DNA of 64,000 nt from the NCBI RefSeq assembly GCF_029028005.1, contig NZ_JAOTPO010000002.1, forward strand, positions 1-64,000. The letters run 5' to 3'. This DNA is from Alkalihalobacterium chitinilyticum (GTDB lineage Bacteria > Bacillota > Bacilli > Bacillales > Bacillaceae_F). The first letter of the stretch is position 1; the number at the start of each line of letters is the position of its first letter. The notes under the pieces are model-generated. The model was not told where the DNA came from. It searched no databases and was given only the letters and a program-made list of their open reading frames with translations. Both the position numbers and the translations under genes were made by a program. Shown here piece by piece: positions 36,284-47,786 of the stretch.

Positions 36284-37126
36284 GTGTTAAGAGACTTTTT
36301 TTCAAAAAAGAAAAAGTATGCAACGATCCCATCTGAGCGTGCCAAACAAGAGGTGCCAGAAGGGTTAATGACCAAATGTCCAGTGTGCCGAACGATCATG
36401 TACACAAAAGAATTAAAGAAGAACTTATTTGTCTGCTCTTCTTGCGGACATCACCATAGAATGACTTCCTATGAGAGAATTGACAGTTTAGTCGATGCAG
36501 GAACTTTTGAAGAGTTTGATAAAGATATGATAGCGAAGGACCCATTAAACTTTCCTACATATGAAGAAAAGTTAGAGCAGGACCGGAAGAAAACAGAACT
36601 AAATGAAGCTGTTGTGACTGGACGCGGGGAAATGGACGGGTATCCTGCGGTGATTGGAGTCATGGATGCACGCTTCCGCATGGGAAGTATGGGTTCTGTC
36701 GTCGGTGAAAAGATTACACGTGCGATTGAACAAGCGATTGATAGAAAAGAACCATTTATCCTATTTTCTGCTTCAGGTGGAGCGAGAATGCAAGAAGGTG
36801 TATTAAGCTTGATGCAAATGGCAAAAACAAGCTCTGCACTTCAGAAGCTAGATAAACAAGGCGGCTTATTTATATCAATTATGACCCACCCTACTACAGG
36901 GGGAGTTTCTGCTAGTTTTGCCTCTCTTGGTGATTATAACTTTGCAGAACCAAAAGCTTTAATTGGCTTTGCAGGTCGAAGAATCATTGAACAAACTATT
37001 CGTCAAGAGCTTCCTGAAGATTTTCAAACGGCTGAATTTCTATTAAAGCATGGGCAACTTGATAGAGTTGTTCATCGTCAGGACATGAAAGACACACTTG
37101 TAAAAGTTATTTCAATGCATCAATAA
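36284..37126 (+). CDS. accD: Acetyl-CoA carboxylase carboxyltransferase subunit beta
   Basis: Half of the carboxyltransferase that makes malonyl-CoA from acetyl-CoA. 280 residues. The N-terminal C4 zinc finger is visible as '[13 protein letters not shown]' and '[11 protein letters not shown]' (about 30-60), with the crotonase-like core further on ('[21 protein letters not shown]', in two parts). Overlapping regulation with accA is likely: accA begins 17 bp downstream. GTG start with GAGAGGTG. Confidence 0.97.
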   Translation: MLRDFFSKKKKYATIPSERAKQEVPEGLMTKCPVCRTIMYTKELKKNLFVCSSCGHHHRMTSYERIDSLVDAGTFEEFDKDMIAKDPLNFPTYEEKLEQDRKKTELNEAVVTGRGEMDGYPAVIGVMDARFRMGSMGSVVGEKITRAIEQAIDRKEPFILFSASGGARMQEGVLSLMQMAKTSSALQKLDKQGGLFISIMTHPTTGGVSASFASLGDYNFAEPKALIGFAGRRIIEQTIRQELPEDFQTAEFLLKHGQLDRVVHRQDMKDTLVKVISMHQ

Positions 37127-37143
37127 GTCAGGAGGTGGAATAA

Positions 37144-38118
37144 ATGTCTGAGTTAAGTTTTGAAAAACCGATTGTAGAATTAAAAGAGAAAATTAAAGAA
37201 CTTAAATCCTTTACACAAGAAAAGGATATTGACCTTTCCGCTGAAATTGTAAAGCTAGAATCTAGACTTGAACAATTAGAAACGGAGATCTACGGAAATT
37301 TGAAACCTTGGGAACGTGTACAAATTGCCCGTCTGGGTGACAGGCCGACTACACTAGACTATATTGATAACCTATTCACTGACTTTATTGAAATGCATGG
37401 AGACCGCTTATATGGCGATGATGCAGCAATTGTCGGTGGAATTGCCAAGTATAAAGGAAATCCAGTAACGATTATTGGACACCAGCGTGGTAAAGATACG
37501 AAAGAAAATATTCGCAGAAACTTTGGTATGCCTCATCCTGAAGGGTTTCGAAAAGCTTTACGATTAATGAAACAAGCCAATAAATTCGGACGACCGATTA
37601 TTTGTTTCTTAGATACAAAAGGAGCATATCCTGGAATGTCAGCTGAAGAGAGAGGGCAAAGTGAAGCCATTGCTCGTAATTTACTGGAAATGTCAGGGTT
37701 TGCCGTTCCTATTATTTGTGTTGTCATCGGTGAAGGAGCAAGTGGCGGTGCTCTAGCAATTGGGGTAGGGAACCGAATCTATATGTTAGAAAATACTTGG
37801 TTTTCAGTTATTTCTCCTGAAGGTGCAGCTGCTTTACTTTGGAAAGATGCAGGTCAAGCCCAACGTGCAGCAGATACGATGAAAATTACGGCGCCGGATT
37901 TAAAAGAGTTAGGGGTTATTGATGATATTATTCCTGAAGTCAGGGGCGGGGCTCACCGTGATGTGAAGGAACAAGCAAAACTGATTGACAATATCATCCA
38001 AAAGGCATTAAATGAAATGTCGTCTCTTTCTCCAGAAGAGCTTGTTGAGGATCGACATAAAAAATACAAAAATATTGGGCAATATACGTTTGTAAACGAT
38101 ACCATTGGCATAAGATAA
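37144..38118 (+). CDS. accA: Acetyl-CoA carboxylase carboxyltransferase subunit alpha
   Basis: Partner of AccD in the carboxyltransferase. 324 residues. N-terminal coiled-coil region (about 1-50), then the crotonase fold with '[16 protein letters not shown]' (about 128-143), '[18 protein letters not shown]' (about 161-178) and '[16 protein letters not shown]' (about 194-209). RBS CAGGAGG. A perfect terminator hairpin begins 2 bp after the stop codon. Confidence 0.97.
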   Translation: MSELSFEKPIVELKEKIKELKSFTQEKDIDLSAEIVKLESRLEQLETEIYGNLKPWERVQIARLGDRPTTLDYIDNLFTDFIEMHGDRLYGDDAAIVGGIAKYKGNPVTIIGHQRGKDTKENIRRNFGMPHPEGFRKALRLMKQANKFGRPIICFLDTKGAYPGMSAEERGQSEAIARNLLEMSGFAVPIICVVIGEGASGGALAIGVGNRIYMLENTWFSVISPEGAAALLWKDAGQAQRAADTMKITAPDLKELGVIDDIIPEVRGGAHRDVKEQAKLIDNIIQKALNEMSSLSPEELVEDRHKKYKNIGQYTFVNDTIGIR

Positions 38119-38119
38119 G

Positions 38120-38160
38120 GAAAAGTGCTTTCTATCAACAATAGAAAGCACTTTTCTTTT
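38120..38160 (+). terminator. Intrinsic terminator of accDA
   Basis: Perfect 16-bp stem GAAAAGTGCTTTCTAT (38120-38135) / ATAGAAAGCACTTTTC (38141-38156), loop CAACA, then TTTT. Confidence 0.96.
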
Positions 38161-38208
38161 AAAAATAGAGCTATTGTTTTCCTTATTTCAACATGGTAGA
38201 TTGAATAA

Positions 38209-39198
<990 letters not shown>

Positions 39199-39288
39199 AA
39201 CGATTTAGTATCTTGAACCGAATAAAACACAACTTGTGAATAGTTAACAATTAGAGTTAAACAATTAGATAGGGAGGAATACTATAAC

Positions 39289-41043
39289 ATGCGTAAAACA
39301 AAAATAGTATGTACGATTGGTCCTGCTAGTGAAACGGTTGAAAAATTAGTTTCTTTAATGGAAGCTGGTATGAATGTAGCGCGATTAAACTTTTCTCACG
39401 GTGATTTCGAAGAGCACGGTGCTAGAATTAAAAATATCCGTGAAGCTGCTGAGATTACAGGAAAGAATGTAGCAATCTTATTAGATACAAAAGGGCCAGA
39501 AATTCGAACACAAACGGTTGAAGGTGGATCAGTTGAACTTAAACAAGGCCAAGAATTAGTAATTTCCATGGAAGAAGTAGTTGGCAACGCATCAAAAATT
39601 TCAATTACATATCCTGGTCTTATTCATGACGTTCATCCCGGATCTAAGATTTTGTTAGATGACGGCTTAATCGGGTTAGAAGTTATTGAAGTAGGAACAA
39701 ATGATATTCGAACAAAAGTGCTAAATACAGGTACTTTAAAAAATAAAAAAGGTGTTAATGTACCAAATGTAAGTGTTAATTTACCAGCAATTACTGAAAA
39801 AGATGCTGAAGATATTAAATTTGGAGTCGAGCAAGGTGTTGATTTTATAGCAGCTTCATTTGTAAGAAGAGCATCTGACGTTTTAGAAATGAAAGAGCTG
39901 TTAGAAAAGTATAATGCATCAGATATCCATATTATTCCTAAGATCGAAAACCAAGAAGGTGTTGATAACATCGATGAAATCCTACAAATCGCGGATGGCT
40001 TAATGGTAGCTCGTGGGGACTTAGGTGTTGAAATTCCTGCCGAAGAAGTACCGCTTGTCCAAAAAGAATTAATTAAAAAGTGTAATGCAGTTGCTAAACC
40101 TGTTATTACAGCAACACAAATGCTTGACTCAATGCAACGTAACCCTCGTCCAACTCGAGCAGAAGCAAGTGATGTAGCGAATGCTATTTTTGACGGCACA
40201 GATGCGATTATGTTGTCTGGAGAGACGGCGGCTGGGGATTATCCGGTTGAATCTGTACAAACAATGCACACGATTGCACAACGCACAGAAGAAGCATTAA
40301 ACTATAAAGAAATGTTGTCTAAACGCATTAAAGATACTCGAGTAACGATTACAAGTGCAATTAGTCAGTCGGTTTCTCATACAGCGTATAACTTAAATGC
40401 ATCAGCAATCCTAACTGCAACTGAAAGTGGATATACAGCTAAAGTAACGGCGAAATACCGTCCAAAAGCACCAGTTATTGCAGTAACAAGCAGCGAAAAA
40501 GTATTACGTCGTTTAGCGCTAGTTTGGGGAGTTGTACCACAACTAGGAAGAGAAGCTTCAACAACAGATGAAATGCTTGATATTACGGTACAAGCTGCTA
40601 TGGATTCAGGTTATGTTAAACACGGTGATTTAGTCGTTATTACAGCAGGAGTACCGGTTGGAGAAACAGGTACGACAAACTTACTGAAAGTACACGTAAT
40701 TGGTGAAGTTGTTGCAAAGGGACAAGGTATCGGCCGCAGAACGGCTACAGGAAAAGTCGTTGTGGCATCAACAGCTGAAGAAGCGAACGAAAAAGTAAAT
40801 GTTGGCGATGTTCTAGTTACACTAAGTACTGATAAAGATATGATCCCTGCCTTTGAGAAAGCAGCTGCAGTTATTACAGAAGAAGGTGGTTTAACTTCTC
40901 ATGCAGCCGTTGTTGGATTAAATTTAGGGAAGCCTGTAATTGTTGGTGTTGAATTAGCTTCTGAACGATTTAAAGATGGTGAAGAAGTGACAGTCGACAG
41001 CGCAAGAGGCGATATTTACAGAGGACACGCTAGTGTTTTATAA
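39289..41043 (+). CDS. pyk: Pyruvate kinase with C-terminal PEP-utilizing domain
   Basis: PEP + ADP to pyruvate + ATP. 584 residues: barrel core (about 1-340, '[11 protein letters not shown]', '[12 protein letters not shown]', 'TATQMLDSM'), alpha/beta regulatory domain, and the extra C-terminal domain (about 475-584) typical of Bacillus pyruvate kinases, with '[21 protein letters not shown]' around a histidine homologous to the phosphocarrier of PEP synthase. RBS AGGGAGG. Terminator 4 bp downstream. Confidence 0.98.
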   Translation: MRKTKIVCTIGPASETVEKLVSLMEAGMNVARLNFSHGDFEEHGARIKNIREAAEITGKNVAILLDTKGPEIRTQTVEGGSVELKQGQELVISMEEVVGNASKISITYPGLIHDVHPGSKILLDDGLIGLEVIEVGTNDIRTKVLNTGTLKNKKGVNVPNVSVNLPAITEKDAEDIKFGVEQGVDFIAASFVRRASDVLEMKELLEKYNASDIHIIPKIENQEGVDNIDEILQIADGLMVARGDLGVEIPAEEVPLVQKELIKKCNAVAKPVITATQMLDSMQRNPRPTRAEASDVANAIFDGTDAIMLSGETAAGDYPVESVQTMHTIAQRTEEALNYKEMLSKRIKDTRVTITSAISQSVSHTAYNLNASAILTATESGYTAKVTAKYRPKAPVIAVTSSEKVLRRLALVWGVVPQLGREASTTDEMLDITVQAAMDSGYVKHGDLVVITAGVPVGETGTTNLLKVHVIGEVVAKGQGIGRRTATGKVVVASTAEEANEKVNVGDVLVTLSTDKDMIPAFEKAAAVITEEGGLTSHAAVVGLNLGKPVIVGVELASERFKDGEEVTVDSARGDIYRGHASVL

Positions 41044-41048
41044 TTAGA

Positions 41049-41074
41049 AAAGAAGGGGTCTCCCTTCTTTTTTT
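41049..41074 (+). terminator. Intrinsic terminator of pyk
   Basis: AAAGAAGGG (41049-41057) / CCCTTCTTT (41062-41070), four-base loop GTCT, T-run. Confidence 0.93.
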
Positions 41075-41217
41075 AGATTATCGTTACTTTCAAGACTATG
41101 GATGAATGTTGGTTAGTTAAAAACTCAAAGTCAGTATGAACGGCAAAGTCTTATCTTTTATACTTAAATTCACCCTGCCAGTCTAAACTTTAAGGTAGTT
41201 AGAAAGTAGGTTTTAGT

Positions 41218-41613
41218 ATGTTTCGATTGTTATTATTATTAATTATCATTGTTCCGGCGTTAGAAATCGGAGTATTAATATTATCCGGCAATTATTTAGG
41301 TGTATGGCCTACTATTTTTCTTATTGTGTTAACAGGAGTAATAGGAGCTTGGTTAGCTAAGCGAGAAGGGCTTCAAACCCTGCGTTTGGCGCAATTGCAA
41401 ATGCAACAGGGACAGTTACCTAGTGGCGTAATCTTAGATGGAATATGTATTTTAATTGGAGGAGTTGTTCTACTCACTCCAGGATTTATTACCGACTTTA
41501 TTGGTTTTTATTTATTAATTCCATTTACTCGTGCAACAGCAAAAGCCTTCTTAATGAAGATCTCACAACGAATGATCAATAGTGGTAATTTTATTTTTAT
41601 TTCAAGAAAGTAA
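41218..41613 (+). CDS. fxsA: FxsA-family membrane protein
   Basis: 131 residues, FxsA family (named for suppression of F-exclusion of phage T7 in E. coli). Four hydrophobic segments (about 2-22, 27-46, 80-95 and 96-112) with the conserved 'GAWLAKREGLQTLR' (about 41-54) and 'VLLTPGFITDFIGF' (about 81-94). The RBS is weak (AAGTAGG). The role in Bacillaceae is unknown. Position between pyk and ytvI is as in B. subtilis. Confidence 0.93.
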   Translation: MFRLLLLLIIIVPALEIGVLILSGNYLGVWPTIFLIVLTGVIGAWLAKREGLQTLRLAQLQMQQGQLPSGVILDGICILIGGVVLLTPGFITDFIGFYLLIPFTRATAKAFLMKISQRMINSGNFIFISRK

Positions 41614-41633
41614 TCTATGGTTCCATGAGGGAC

Positions 41634-41752
41634 ATAACAAGATAGAACTCCAACCTGAAGTGTCCTTCTCCTTCGTAGGGGGGATGAAGGACAAAAGCAA
41701 GGCAGAATTGCAAGTAAGATAGTCTTCAGATGGAGGACGAACCTTGTGTTAT
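41634..41752. other. Structured intergenic element (possible ncRNA or decayed inverted repeat)
   Basis: Nested complementary segments: ATAACAAG (41634-41641) with CTTGTGTTAT (41743-41752); CTCCA (41648-41652) plus CTGAAG (41655-41660) with CTTCAG (41724-41729) plus TGGAG (41731-41735); and TGTCCTTC (41661-41668) with GAAGGACA (41686-41693). A GCAA/TTGC mini-hairpin sits in the 3' side insertion. No coding frame. It is followed by the fxsA terminator at 41786. Confidence 0.5.
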
Positions 41753-41785
41753 AAGTTTATAAGAACTCTATATACATTATAGACG

Positions 41786-41825
41786 AAAAGGTTGGGGTAA
41801 ATTTATGAAACCCAACCTTTTTTGT
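41786..41825 (+). terminator. Intrinsic terminator before the ytvI 3' end
   Basis: AAAAGGTTGGG (41786-41796) / CCCAACCTTTT (41811-41821), followed by TT. It could serve fxsA or a transcript from the structured element at 41634. Confidence 0.9.
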
Positions 41826-41895
41826 ATGTCTGTTATTTAACCTATGACTTTAGATCTTCTCTAAGTAATAGGAGGTACAAACTCATATGAAGCAA

Positions 41896-43011
41896 TCACA
41901 CCTTTTTCTGGAAAATAAAATCACGGATGTCATGAAAAACTTTTGCTTTATACAGTGTATTAAGAAAAACTAAGCTGGCTGGTCCAATCATTAATCCGAG
42001 AAACCCAAATAATTGAAACCCTACAAACAAAGCGATTAACATCGCTAAAGGATCAACCCCTATACTACTCGATAAAACTTTTGGCTCTAATAATTGACGC
42101 TGTATTAATATAACTCCATAAAGAACACAAAGACCGATTGTTAATGATAGTTGCCCGGCAAAGAAGGTATATATAATCCACGGAATAAAGATAAGACCAG
42201 TTCCTAAGTATGGTATTAAATCAACGATGGCAATGACCACAGCTATTGTAAACGGGTAATCCACTTTAAGAAACAGCAAACCGGAAAGTACGAATACAAA
42301 TGTAATTGAAATTAGTGTAAGTTGCCCCACCATATAGCCGAAAAGAGCTTGTTTTAAATCATTAAGTACCTTAATCGAACTCTCGGTCACTTTATGAGGT
42401 AACGTCCTACGAATGAAACGAGTTATTTTATACCAATCCTTACTAATAAAAAAAGTAGCCATGATAGTAAAAATAAATACAGTTGCTAAATTTGGCAATG
42501 AAATAAGAAATTCTGATAATCCATTGAAAATTTTCTGAACCGCTGTTCCTGCAGTTGTTGCAATTTCTGAACTGAACGTTTGGATATAATTCATGATCGT
42601 CGACTGCTGTTCGGTATCTAGCGCATTAATTGAACGAATAACTTGTTCATAAATAGGAAGTAGTGTCGTAAAGAAAAATCCTTCCATATAAAGGACTAAT
42701 GTATTTATATGATGAGGAAGAACGTTTGCTAAGTGGTTAGATCCAGAGATGATTTCTGCGATGAATAAAGTGATAAGTCCAGAAAAAATAATCAGTATTA
42801 GTAAAAGTGAAAATAGGACGGCTATTGCTCGGTTCAGCTTCCAGCGAAATTCCAAAAAATTGACGAGTGGATTCATGATAAATGCTAGTATAAATCCAAA
42901 TAGAAAGGGGTAGGTTACCGATGTAACATAATACGAACTAATAAACACAAGAAAGATAATAAAGATAACAAAAAGAATACGCAAAGCCAAAGATAATTGC
43001 TCTTTGTTCAA
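41896..43011 (-). CDS. ytvI: AI-2E-family transporter (YtvI)
   Basis: 371 residues, eight or so hydrophobic helices, with the AI-2E/PerM pattern: a pair near the N-terminus (about 8-45), one at 60-85, a soluble loop (about 95-150), and a C-terminal cluster (about 210-360) containing 'DLIPYLGTGLIFIPWIIYTF' (about 255-274). The substrate is unknown; orthologue of B. subtilis ytvI. TTG start with GGGGGCG on the minus strand. Confidence 0.93.
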   Translation of the reverse strand: MNKEQLSLALRILFVIFIIFLVFISSYYVTSVTYPFLFGFILAFIMNPLVNFLEFRWKLNRAIAVLFSLLLILIIFSGLITLFIAEIISGSNHLANVLPHHINTLVLYMEGFFFTTLLPIYEQVIRSINALDTEQQSTIMNYIQTFSSEIATTAGTAVQKIFNGLSEFLISLPNLATVFIFTIMATFFISKDWYKITRFIRRTLPHKVTESSIKVLNDLKQALFGYMVGQLTLISITFVFVLSGLLFLKVDYPFTIAVVIAIVDLIPYLGTGLIFIPWIIYTFFAGQLSLTIGLCVLYGVILIQRQLLEPKVLSSSIGVDPLAMLIALFVGFQLFGFLGLMIGPASLVFLNTLYKAKVFHDIRDFIFQKKV

Positions 43012-43271
43012 AAAATCGCCCCCTAATGCTCTGCTTGTACATCATATGAACCTGGTGTAAAAAAAATGAGGAGAGTGGCGAAAATATATGCATTTTTATT
43101 GTAAGGATACAAGAATAGCTTTTTTATTTTTCCGATATAAATTATTAAATCAAGCTGTGTACTATAATAGATGCAAAAAATAATCTTCTATTATGAAACA
43201 TAGCGAATATTGAGAAATTATGATATGATGTGTTTTGAGGATTGTCTATGGAGGAAGGATGAACAGTTAAT

Positions 43272-43745
43272 TTGTTGTCTCAATCATCATTGTTTTTACT
43301 GATTCTACTAGTCATTAGCTGGTTAGGGAAAAACCAGTCTTTACTAGTAGCTGTTGTTGCACTCCTATTACTTAAGTGGACTGGGCTGGGTGACAAACTC
43401 TTTCCGCTTATACAAGCAAAAGGGATCAATTGGGGAGTAACAATACTTACGATTGCCGTTTTAGTACCCATTGCAACTGGTGAAATAGGGTTTAAGCAAC
43501 TTACAGAATCACTAAAATCGTCGTATGCATGGATTGCATTATTTTCTGGTATAGCCGTCGCGTTAATTGCAGCGAGCGGAGTCGATCTTCTGAAGGACGA
43601 CCCGCACATTACAACAGCGTTAGTACTAGGCACTATTTTGGCAGTTGTATTGTTCAAAGGTATTGCAGTAGGTCCTTTAATCGCCGCAGGAATCGCATAC
43701 TTAATTATTCAACTTATATCAATTTTTACAACTAATGGGGGCTAA
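43272..43745 (+). CDS. ytwI: UPF0756 (DUF441) membrane protein YtwI
   Basis: 157 residues, four to five hydrophobic helices ('LFLLILLVISWLG', 'SLLVAVVALLLLKW', 'WGVTILTIAVLVPIATGEIG', 'ILAVVLFKGIAVGPLIAAGI'), diagnostic of DUF441. Start at TTG 43272 with GGAGGAAGGA 12 bp upstream, a slightly long spacing. A tiny ATG-AAC-AGT-TAA frame precedes it (43259-43270). Confidence 0.88.
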   Translation: MLSQSSLFLLILLVISWLGKNQSLLVAVVALLLLKWTGLGDKLFPLIQAKGINWGVTILTIAVLVPIATGEIGFKQLTESLKSSYAWIALFSGIAVALIAASGVDLLKDDPHITTALVLGTILAVVLFKGIAVGPLIAAGIAYLIIQLISIFTTNGG

Positions 43746-43824
43746 TTTTGCCTCGTTTACTATTGTCAGAAAACTCAGATTAGTAAAACTTTTAATGATA
43801 TGCGATGAATATGTTGATTAAACG

Positions 43825-43853
43825 TTCACAAAATCTTAAAAAATGTTTATAAT
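43825..43853 (+). promoter_or_regulatory. Sigma-A-type promoter of citZ
   Basis: TTCACA (43825-43830), 17-bp spacer, TATAAT (43848-43853). The transcript would start near 43860, leaving a leader of about 107 bases. Confidence 0.75.
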
Positions 43854-43898
43854 GTAAGTTGATTGAAACTTCCTTCCTACATAGTTTTTAGATGGAAA

Positions 43899-43912
43899 TG
43901 TAAGCATTTACT
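43899..43912 (+). promoter_or_regulatory. Candidate cre (CcpA) site in the citZ leader
   Basis: TGTAAGCATTTACT differs from TGWAANCGNTNWCA at two positions and is centred about 45 bp after the predicted start of transcription, a place where CcpA would block elongation. citZ of B. subtilis is under CcpA and CcpC control. Confidence 0.5.
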
Positions 43913-43966
43913 TTTCCTCGTGTAATATCTGTATGAATATAACAGGGTAAAAGGAGAGGTTGAGAA

Positions 43967-45082
43967 ATGAGTACTACAAAAGGTCTTGAAGGAGTTGTAG
44001 CAACAACTTCCAGTGTGAGTTCTATCATTGATAGCGTTTTAACTTATCAAGGATATGATATTGATGATCTAGCTGATAACGCAACATTTGAAGAAGTAAT
44101 TTATTTACTTTGGAACGGTAGATTACCGAAACAAGATGAGCTTGATCAATTAACGAAGGATTTAGCGGACAACGCTGACATTCCTCAAGAAATTTTAGAT
44201 TTTATGAAAGCTTACCCAAATAAGGACGTTCATCCTATGGCAGCTCTTCGTACAGCGATTTCTAGCTTAGCATTGTATGATGATCAAGCTGATGTAATGG
44301 ACGAGCAAGCTAATCGCCTTAAAGCTATTCGTTTACAAGCAAAAATTCCAACGCTTGTAACAGCTTTTTCTCGTATTCGTGAAGGTAAGGATCCAATCAC
44401 TCCACGTAAAGATTTAGGATTTGCTGCAAATTTCCTTTATACATTAACAGGAGAAGAGCCAGATGAGATCGCGATAAATGCATTTGATAAAGCGCTAGTG
44501 CTTCACGCTGATCACGAGTTAAATGCGTCAACGTTTACTGCTCGTGTCTGTGTTGCTACTTTATCTGATGTGTATTCTGGGGTCACAGCTGCAATTGGTG
44601 CATTAAAAGGACCTTTACATGGTGGCGCTAATGAAGCTGTTATGAAAATGTTACATGAAATCGGTGAAGTAGAAAATGTTGAGCCATACATTCGCCGAGC
44701 TTTAGATAATAAAGAAAAAATTATGGGCTTTGGACACCGTGTATACAAAAATGGTGACCCACGTGCAAAACACTTACGTGAAATGTCTAAGAAATTAACT
44801 GCTATTACTGGTGAGCCTAAATGGTATGAAATGTCAATTAAAATTGACGAAATGGTAACTGGTGAAAAAGGTTTATTACCAAATGTTGATTTCTATTCAG
44901 CAAGCGTATACCATAGTCTTGGAATTAAATATGACTTGTTCACTCCAATCTTTGCAGTGAGTCGTACTTCAGGATGGTTAGCTCATATCTTAGAACAATA
45001 CAGCAACAACCGTCTAATTCGTCCACGTGCAGAATATGTTGGTCCAGACAAACAAGTTTACGTTCCAATTGACCAACGTTAA
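43967..45082 (+). CDS. citZ: Citrate synthase (CitZ)
   Basis: Oxaloacetate + acetyl-CoA to citrate. 371 residues, short Gram-positive type. 'LHADHELNASTFTAR' (about 184-198) and 'IMGFGHRVYKNGDPRAKHLR' (about 251-270) hold the catalytic histidines, and the aspartate is in 'VDFYSASVYHSLGI' (about 309-322). RBS AAAGGAGAGG. First gene of citZ-icd-mdh. A 115-bp gap separates it from icd. Confidence 0.98.
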   Translation: MSTTKGLEGVVATTSSVSSIIDSVLTYQGYDIDDLADNATFEEVIYLLWNGRLPKQDELDQLTKDLADNADIPQEILDFMKAYPNKDVHPMAALRTAISSLALYDDQADVMDEQANRLKAIRLQAKIPTLVTAFSRIREGKDPITPRKDLGFAANFLYTLTGEEPDEIAINAFDKALVLHADHELNASTFTARVCVATLSDVYSGVTAAIGALKGPLHGGANEAVMKMLHEIGEVENVEPYIRRALDNKEKIMGFGHRVYKNGDPRAKHLREMSKKLTAITGEPKWYEMSIKIDEMVTGEKGLLPNVDFYSASVYHSLGIKYDLFTPIFAVSRTSGWLAHILEQYSNNRLIRPRAEYVGPDKQVYVPIDQR

Positions 45083-45197
45083 TAAGATTATTAGTGTATA
45101 ATGTCAGGAGGAGGAAACTCCTCCTTGTACATATTTAATTGTTAAAAACATAGAATGATTTCTGTGCTTTTAACTAATCTTAGTTAGGGAGGTAATT

Positions 45198-46472
45198 GTG
45201 ATTATGGCAAATGGAGAAGCAATTAAGGTAAATAATGGGGTTTTAGAAGTACCAAATAATCCAGTCATTCCGTTTATTGAGGGAGATGGAATTGGACCAG
45301 ATATTTGGGCAGCTGCTTCAAGAGTATTAGATGCTGCAGTTGAAAAAGCATACAACGGTGAAAAGAAAATTGAGTGGAAAGAAATCCTTGCTGGTGAGAA
45401 AGCATTTAATGAAACAGGTAACTGGTTACCAGAGGAGACTCTTGAGGCTGTACGTGAATACATAATTGCGATTAAAGGACCGTTAACTACTCCAATTGGT
45501 GGAGGATTCCGTTCATTAAACGTTGCACTTCGTCAAGAACTAGATCTATTCACTTGTTTACGTCCTGTACGTTACTTTACAGGTGTTCCATCACCAGTAA
45601 AACGTCCTGAAGATACTGATATGGTGATCTTCCGTGAAAATACTGAAGATATTTATGCGGGTATTGAGTATCAATCTGGTTCTGAAGAAGTTAAGAAATT
45701 AATCAGCTTCTTACAAAATGAATTAGGTGTTGACAAAATCCGTTTCCCAGAAACTTCAGGTATTGGTATTAAGCCAGTATCTCAAGAAGGTACTTCACGT
45801 CTAGTACGTGCTGCTATTCAATATGCAATTACTGAAGGACGTAAGAGCGTTACACTAGTTCATAAAGGTAACATCATGAAATTTACTGAAGGTGCATTTA
45901 AGAACTGGGGTTATGAGCTTGCTGAAGCAGAGTTTGGAGACAAAGTATTTACTTGGGCTCAATACGATGCAATCGTAGAGCGTGATGGTAAAGACGCTGC
46001 AAATGAAGCACAAGCAAAAGCAGAAGCTGAAGGCAAAATCATCATTAAAGATGCAATTGCTGATATCTTCTTACAACAAATTTTAACTCGTCCAGCTGAG
46101 TTTGATGTAGTTGCAACAATGAACTTAAATGGTGATTACATTTCTGATGCATTAGCTGCACAAGTTGGTGGTATCGGTATCGCACCAGGTGCAAACATTA
46201 ACTATGACACTGGTCATGCTATTTTTGAAGCTACTCACGGTACAGCTCCGAAATATGCAGGTTTAGATAAAGTTAACCCATCTTCAGTATTACTTTCTGG
46301 TGAATTAATGCTTCGTCACCTTGGATGGACTGAAGCTGCTGATTTAATCATGGGTTCAATGGAAAAAACAATTGCAAGTAAAGTTGTAACATATGACTTC
46401 GCACGCCTAATGGAAGGTGCAACGGAAGTTAAGTGTTCTGAATTTGCAAATGAACTTATTAAAAACCTTTAA
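45198..46472 (+). CDS. icd: Isocitrate dehydrogenase (NADP), B. subtilis type
   Basis: Isocitrate to 2-oxoglutarate, with NADPH. 424 residues: '[16 protein letters not shown]' (about 27-42), '[15 protein letters not shown]' (about 101-115) with the substrate serine, '[13 protein letters not shown]' (about 142-154), and '[16 protein letters not shown]' (about 350-365). In other species this enzyme is inactivated by phosphorylation of the serine at this loop, but no aceK is seen here. Start at GTG 45198 (5 bp after GGGAGG) or ATG 45204; the ATG gives the MANGE... start that resembles orthologues. A second, long IDH is at 14296. Confidence 0.96.
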   Translation: MIMANGEAIKVNNGVLEVPNNPVIPFIEGDGIGPDIWAAASRVLDAAVEKAYNGEKKIEWKEILAGEKAFNETGNWLPEETLEAVREYIIAIKGPLTTPIGGGFRSLNVALRQELDLFTCLRPVRYFTGVPSPVKRPEDTDMVIFRENTEDIYAGIEYQSGSEEVKKLISFLQNELGVDKIRFPETSGIGIKPVSQEGTSRLVRAAIQYAITEGRKSVTLVHKGNIMKFTEGAFKNWGYELAEAEFGDKVFTWAQYDAIVERDGKDAANEAQAKAEAEGKIIIKDAIADIFLQQILTRPAEFDVVATMNLNGDYISDALAAQVGGIGIAPGANINYDTGHAIFEATHGTAPKYAGLDKVNPSSVLLSGELMLRHLGWTEAADLIMGSMEKTIASKVVTYDFARLMEGATEVKCSEFANELIKNL

Positions 46473-46606
46473 TACCCTTTAAGTTTAGATTTTTAACAAG
46501 GAAAGTGTTCAACACTATTGAACAACCTTATCTAGTTGTTTGAGATGAAAGATTAAATATCTGGATTTTTCAAACAACCACTAATAACGCAAAGGGAGTG
46601 TGAATA

Positions 46607-47551
46607 ATGGCAATCAAACGCAGAAAGATTTCTGTAATTGGCGGAGGTTTTACGGGTGCAACAACTGCACTTATGGTAGCGCAAAAAGAATTAGGAGATG
46701 TAGTACTTCTAGATATTCCACAGATGGAAGGACCAACTAAAGGAAAAGCATTAGACATGCTTGAGTCTACACCGGTTCAAGGTCTTGACTCTAACATTAT
46801 TGGTACTTCTAACTATGAAGATACTGCTGGTTCCGATGTTGTAGTTATCACTGCAGGTATTGCACGTAAGCCAGGTATGAGCCGAGATGACCTAGTGAAC
46901 ACAAACGCTGGTATCATGAAGGCTGTAACTAAAGAAGTTGTAAAACACTCACCAGAATGCTACATTATCGTATTAACTAATCCTGCTGATGCTATGACAT
47001 ACACAGTATATAAAGAGTCAGGATTCCCGAAGAATCGCGTATTAGGTCAATCAGGTGTTCTTGATACTGCTCGTTTCCGTACATTTGTTGCTCAAGAATT
47101 AAACGTATCAGTGGAAGATGTAACTGGTTTTGTTCTAGGTGGACATGGAGACGATATGGTACCACTTATCCGTTATTCCTATGCTGGTGGAATTCCATTA
47201 GAAAAGCTTATTTCAAAAGATCGTCTTGATGCAATTGTTGAACGTACACGTAAAGGCGGCGGTGAAATCGTTGGTCTCTTAGGAAATGGAAGTGCGTACT
47301 ACGCACCAGCTGCTTCATTAGTTCAAATGGTTGAAGCCATCCTTAAAGATAAGAAACGAATTATCCCTACAATTGCGTACTTAGAAGGCGAATATGGATA
47401 TACCGATCTATATGTTGGAGTTCCTACAATTATCGGTGGAGACGGTATTGAAAAAGTTATCGAATTAGAATTAACAGCTGAAGAGAAATCCGCTTTAGAC
47501 CAATCTGTTGAGTCTGTTCGTAACGTAATGGCAGCTTTACCGAAAGCATAA
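46607..47551 (+). CDS. mdh: Malate dehydrogenase (NAD)
   Basis: Malate to oxaloacetate; LDH-like fold, 314 residues. '[15 protein letters not shown]' (10-24) nucleotide loop, '[16 protein letters not shown]' (about 80-95) mobile loop with substrate arginines (malate rather than lactate selectivity), '[10 protein letters not shown]' (about 119-128), and the catalytic His in '[10 protein letters not shown]' (about 176-185). RBS AAAGGGAG. Ends the citZ-icd-mdh group with a perfect terminator. Confidence 0.98.
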   Translation: MAIKRRKISVIGGGFTGATTALMVAQKELGDVVLLDIPQMEGPTKGKALDMLESTPVQGLDSNIIGTSNYEDTAGSDVVVITAGIARKPGMSRDDLVNTNAGIMKAVTKEVVKHSPECYIIVLTNPADAMTYTVYKESGFPKNRVLGQSGVLDTARFRTFVAQELNVSVEDVTGFVLGGHGDDMVPLIRYSYAGGIPLEKLISKDRLDAIVERTRKGGGEIVGLLGNGSAYYAPAASLVQMVEAILKDKKRIIPTIAYLEGEYGYTDLYVGVPTIIGGDGIEKVIELELTAEEKSALDQSVESVRNVMAALPKA

Positions 47552-47580
47552 ATGGTTAAACTTAAAAAGGATTTATCGAA

Positions 47581-47617
47581 TGACACACGTAGTCTTGCTA
47601 CGTGTGTCATTTTTTTA
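47581..47617 (+). terminator. Intrinsic terminator of mdh
   Basis: Perfect 12-bp stem TGACACACGTAG (47581-47592) / CTACGTGTGTCA (47598-47609), loop TCTTG, T-run. Confidence 0.95.
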
Positions 47618-47638
47618 TGTTAAGTATAGATTCAAAAG

Positions 47639-47733
47639 TGTCTTGCTTTAGCTTCCAACAACTAGCGAGACTACGGTCATCTCCTTACAATAAGTCGACA
47701 TCGGATCACTAGGGTTCACCGTGTTTCCTTTAT
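47639..47733. repeat. Degenerate copy of a dispersed intergenic repeat
   Basis: Shares ACTAGCGAGAC, TAAGTC(G/A)ACATCGG and CACCGTGTTTCCTTTAT with the fuller copy at 63517-63668. It is shorter and more eroded than that copy. Non-coding. Confidence 0.75.
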
Positions 47734-47786
47734 AAAAGAACTTAATTAGGATAAATATAGTTAATAAAACATCATTAGTTGTGTAA

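Noticed and set aside
39633-40199. Minus-strand frame of 188 codons inside pyk
   Set aside because: It lies wholly inside the highly conserved pyk gene and is a by-product of its codon use. There is no RBS and no family.
43259-43270. Leader peptide MNS before ytwI
   Set aside because: Only three codons, created by the RBS region, with no sign of regulation.
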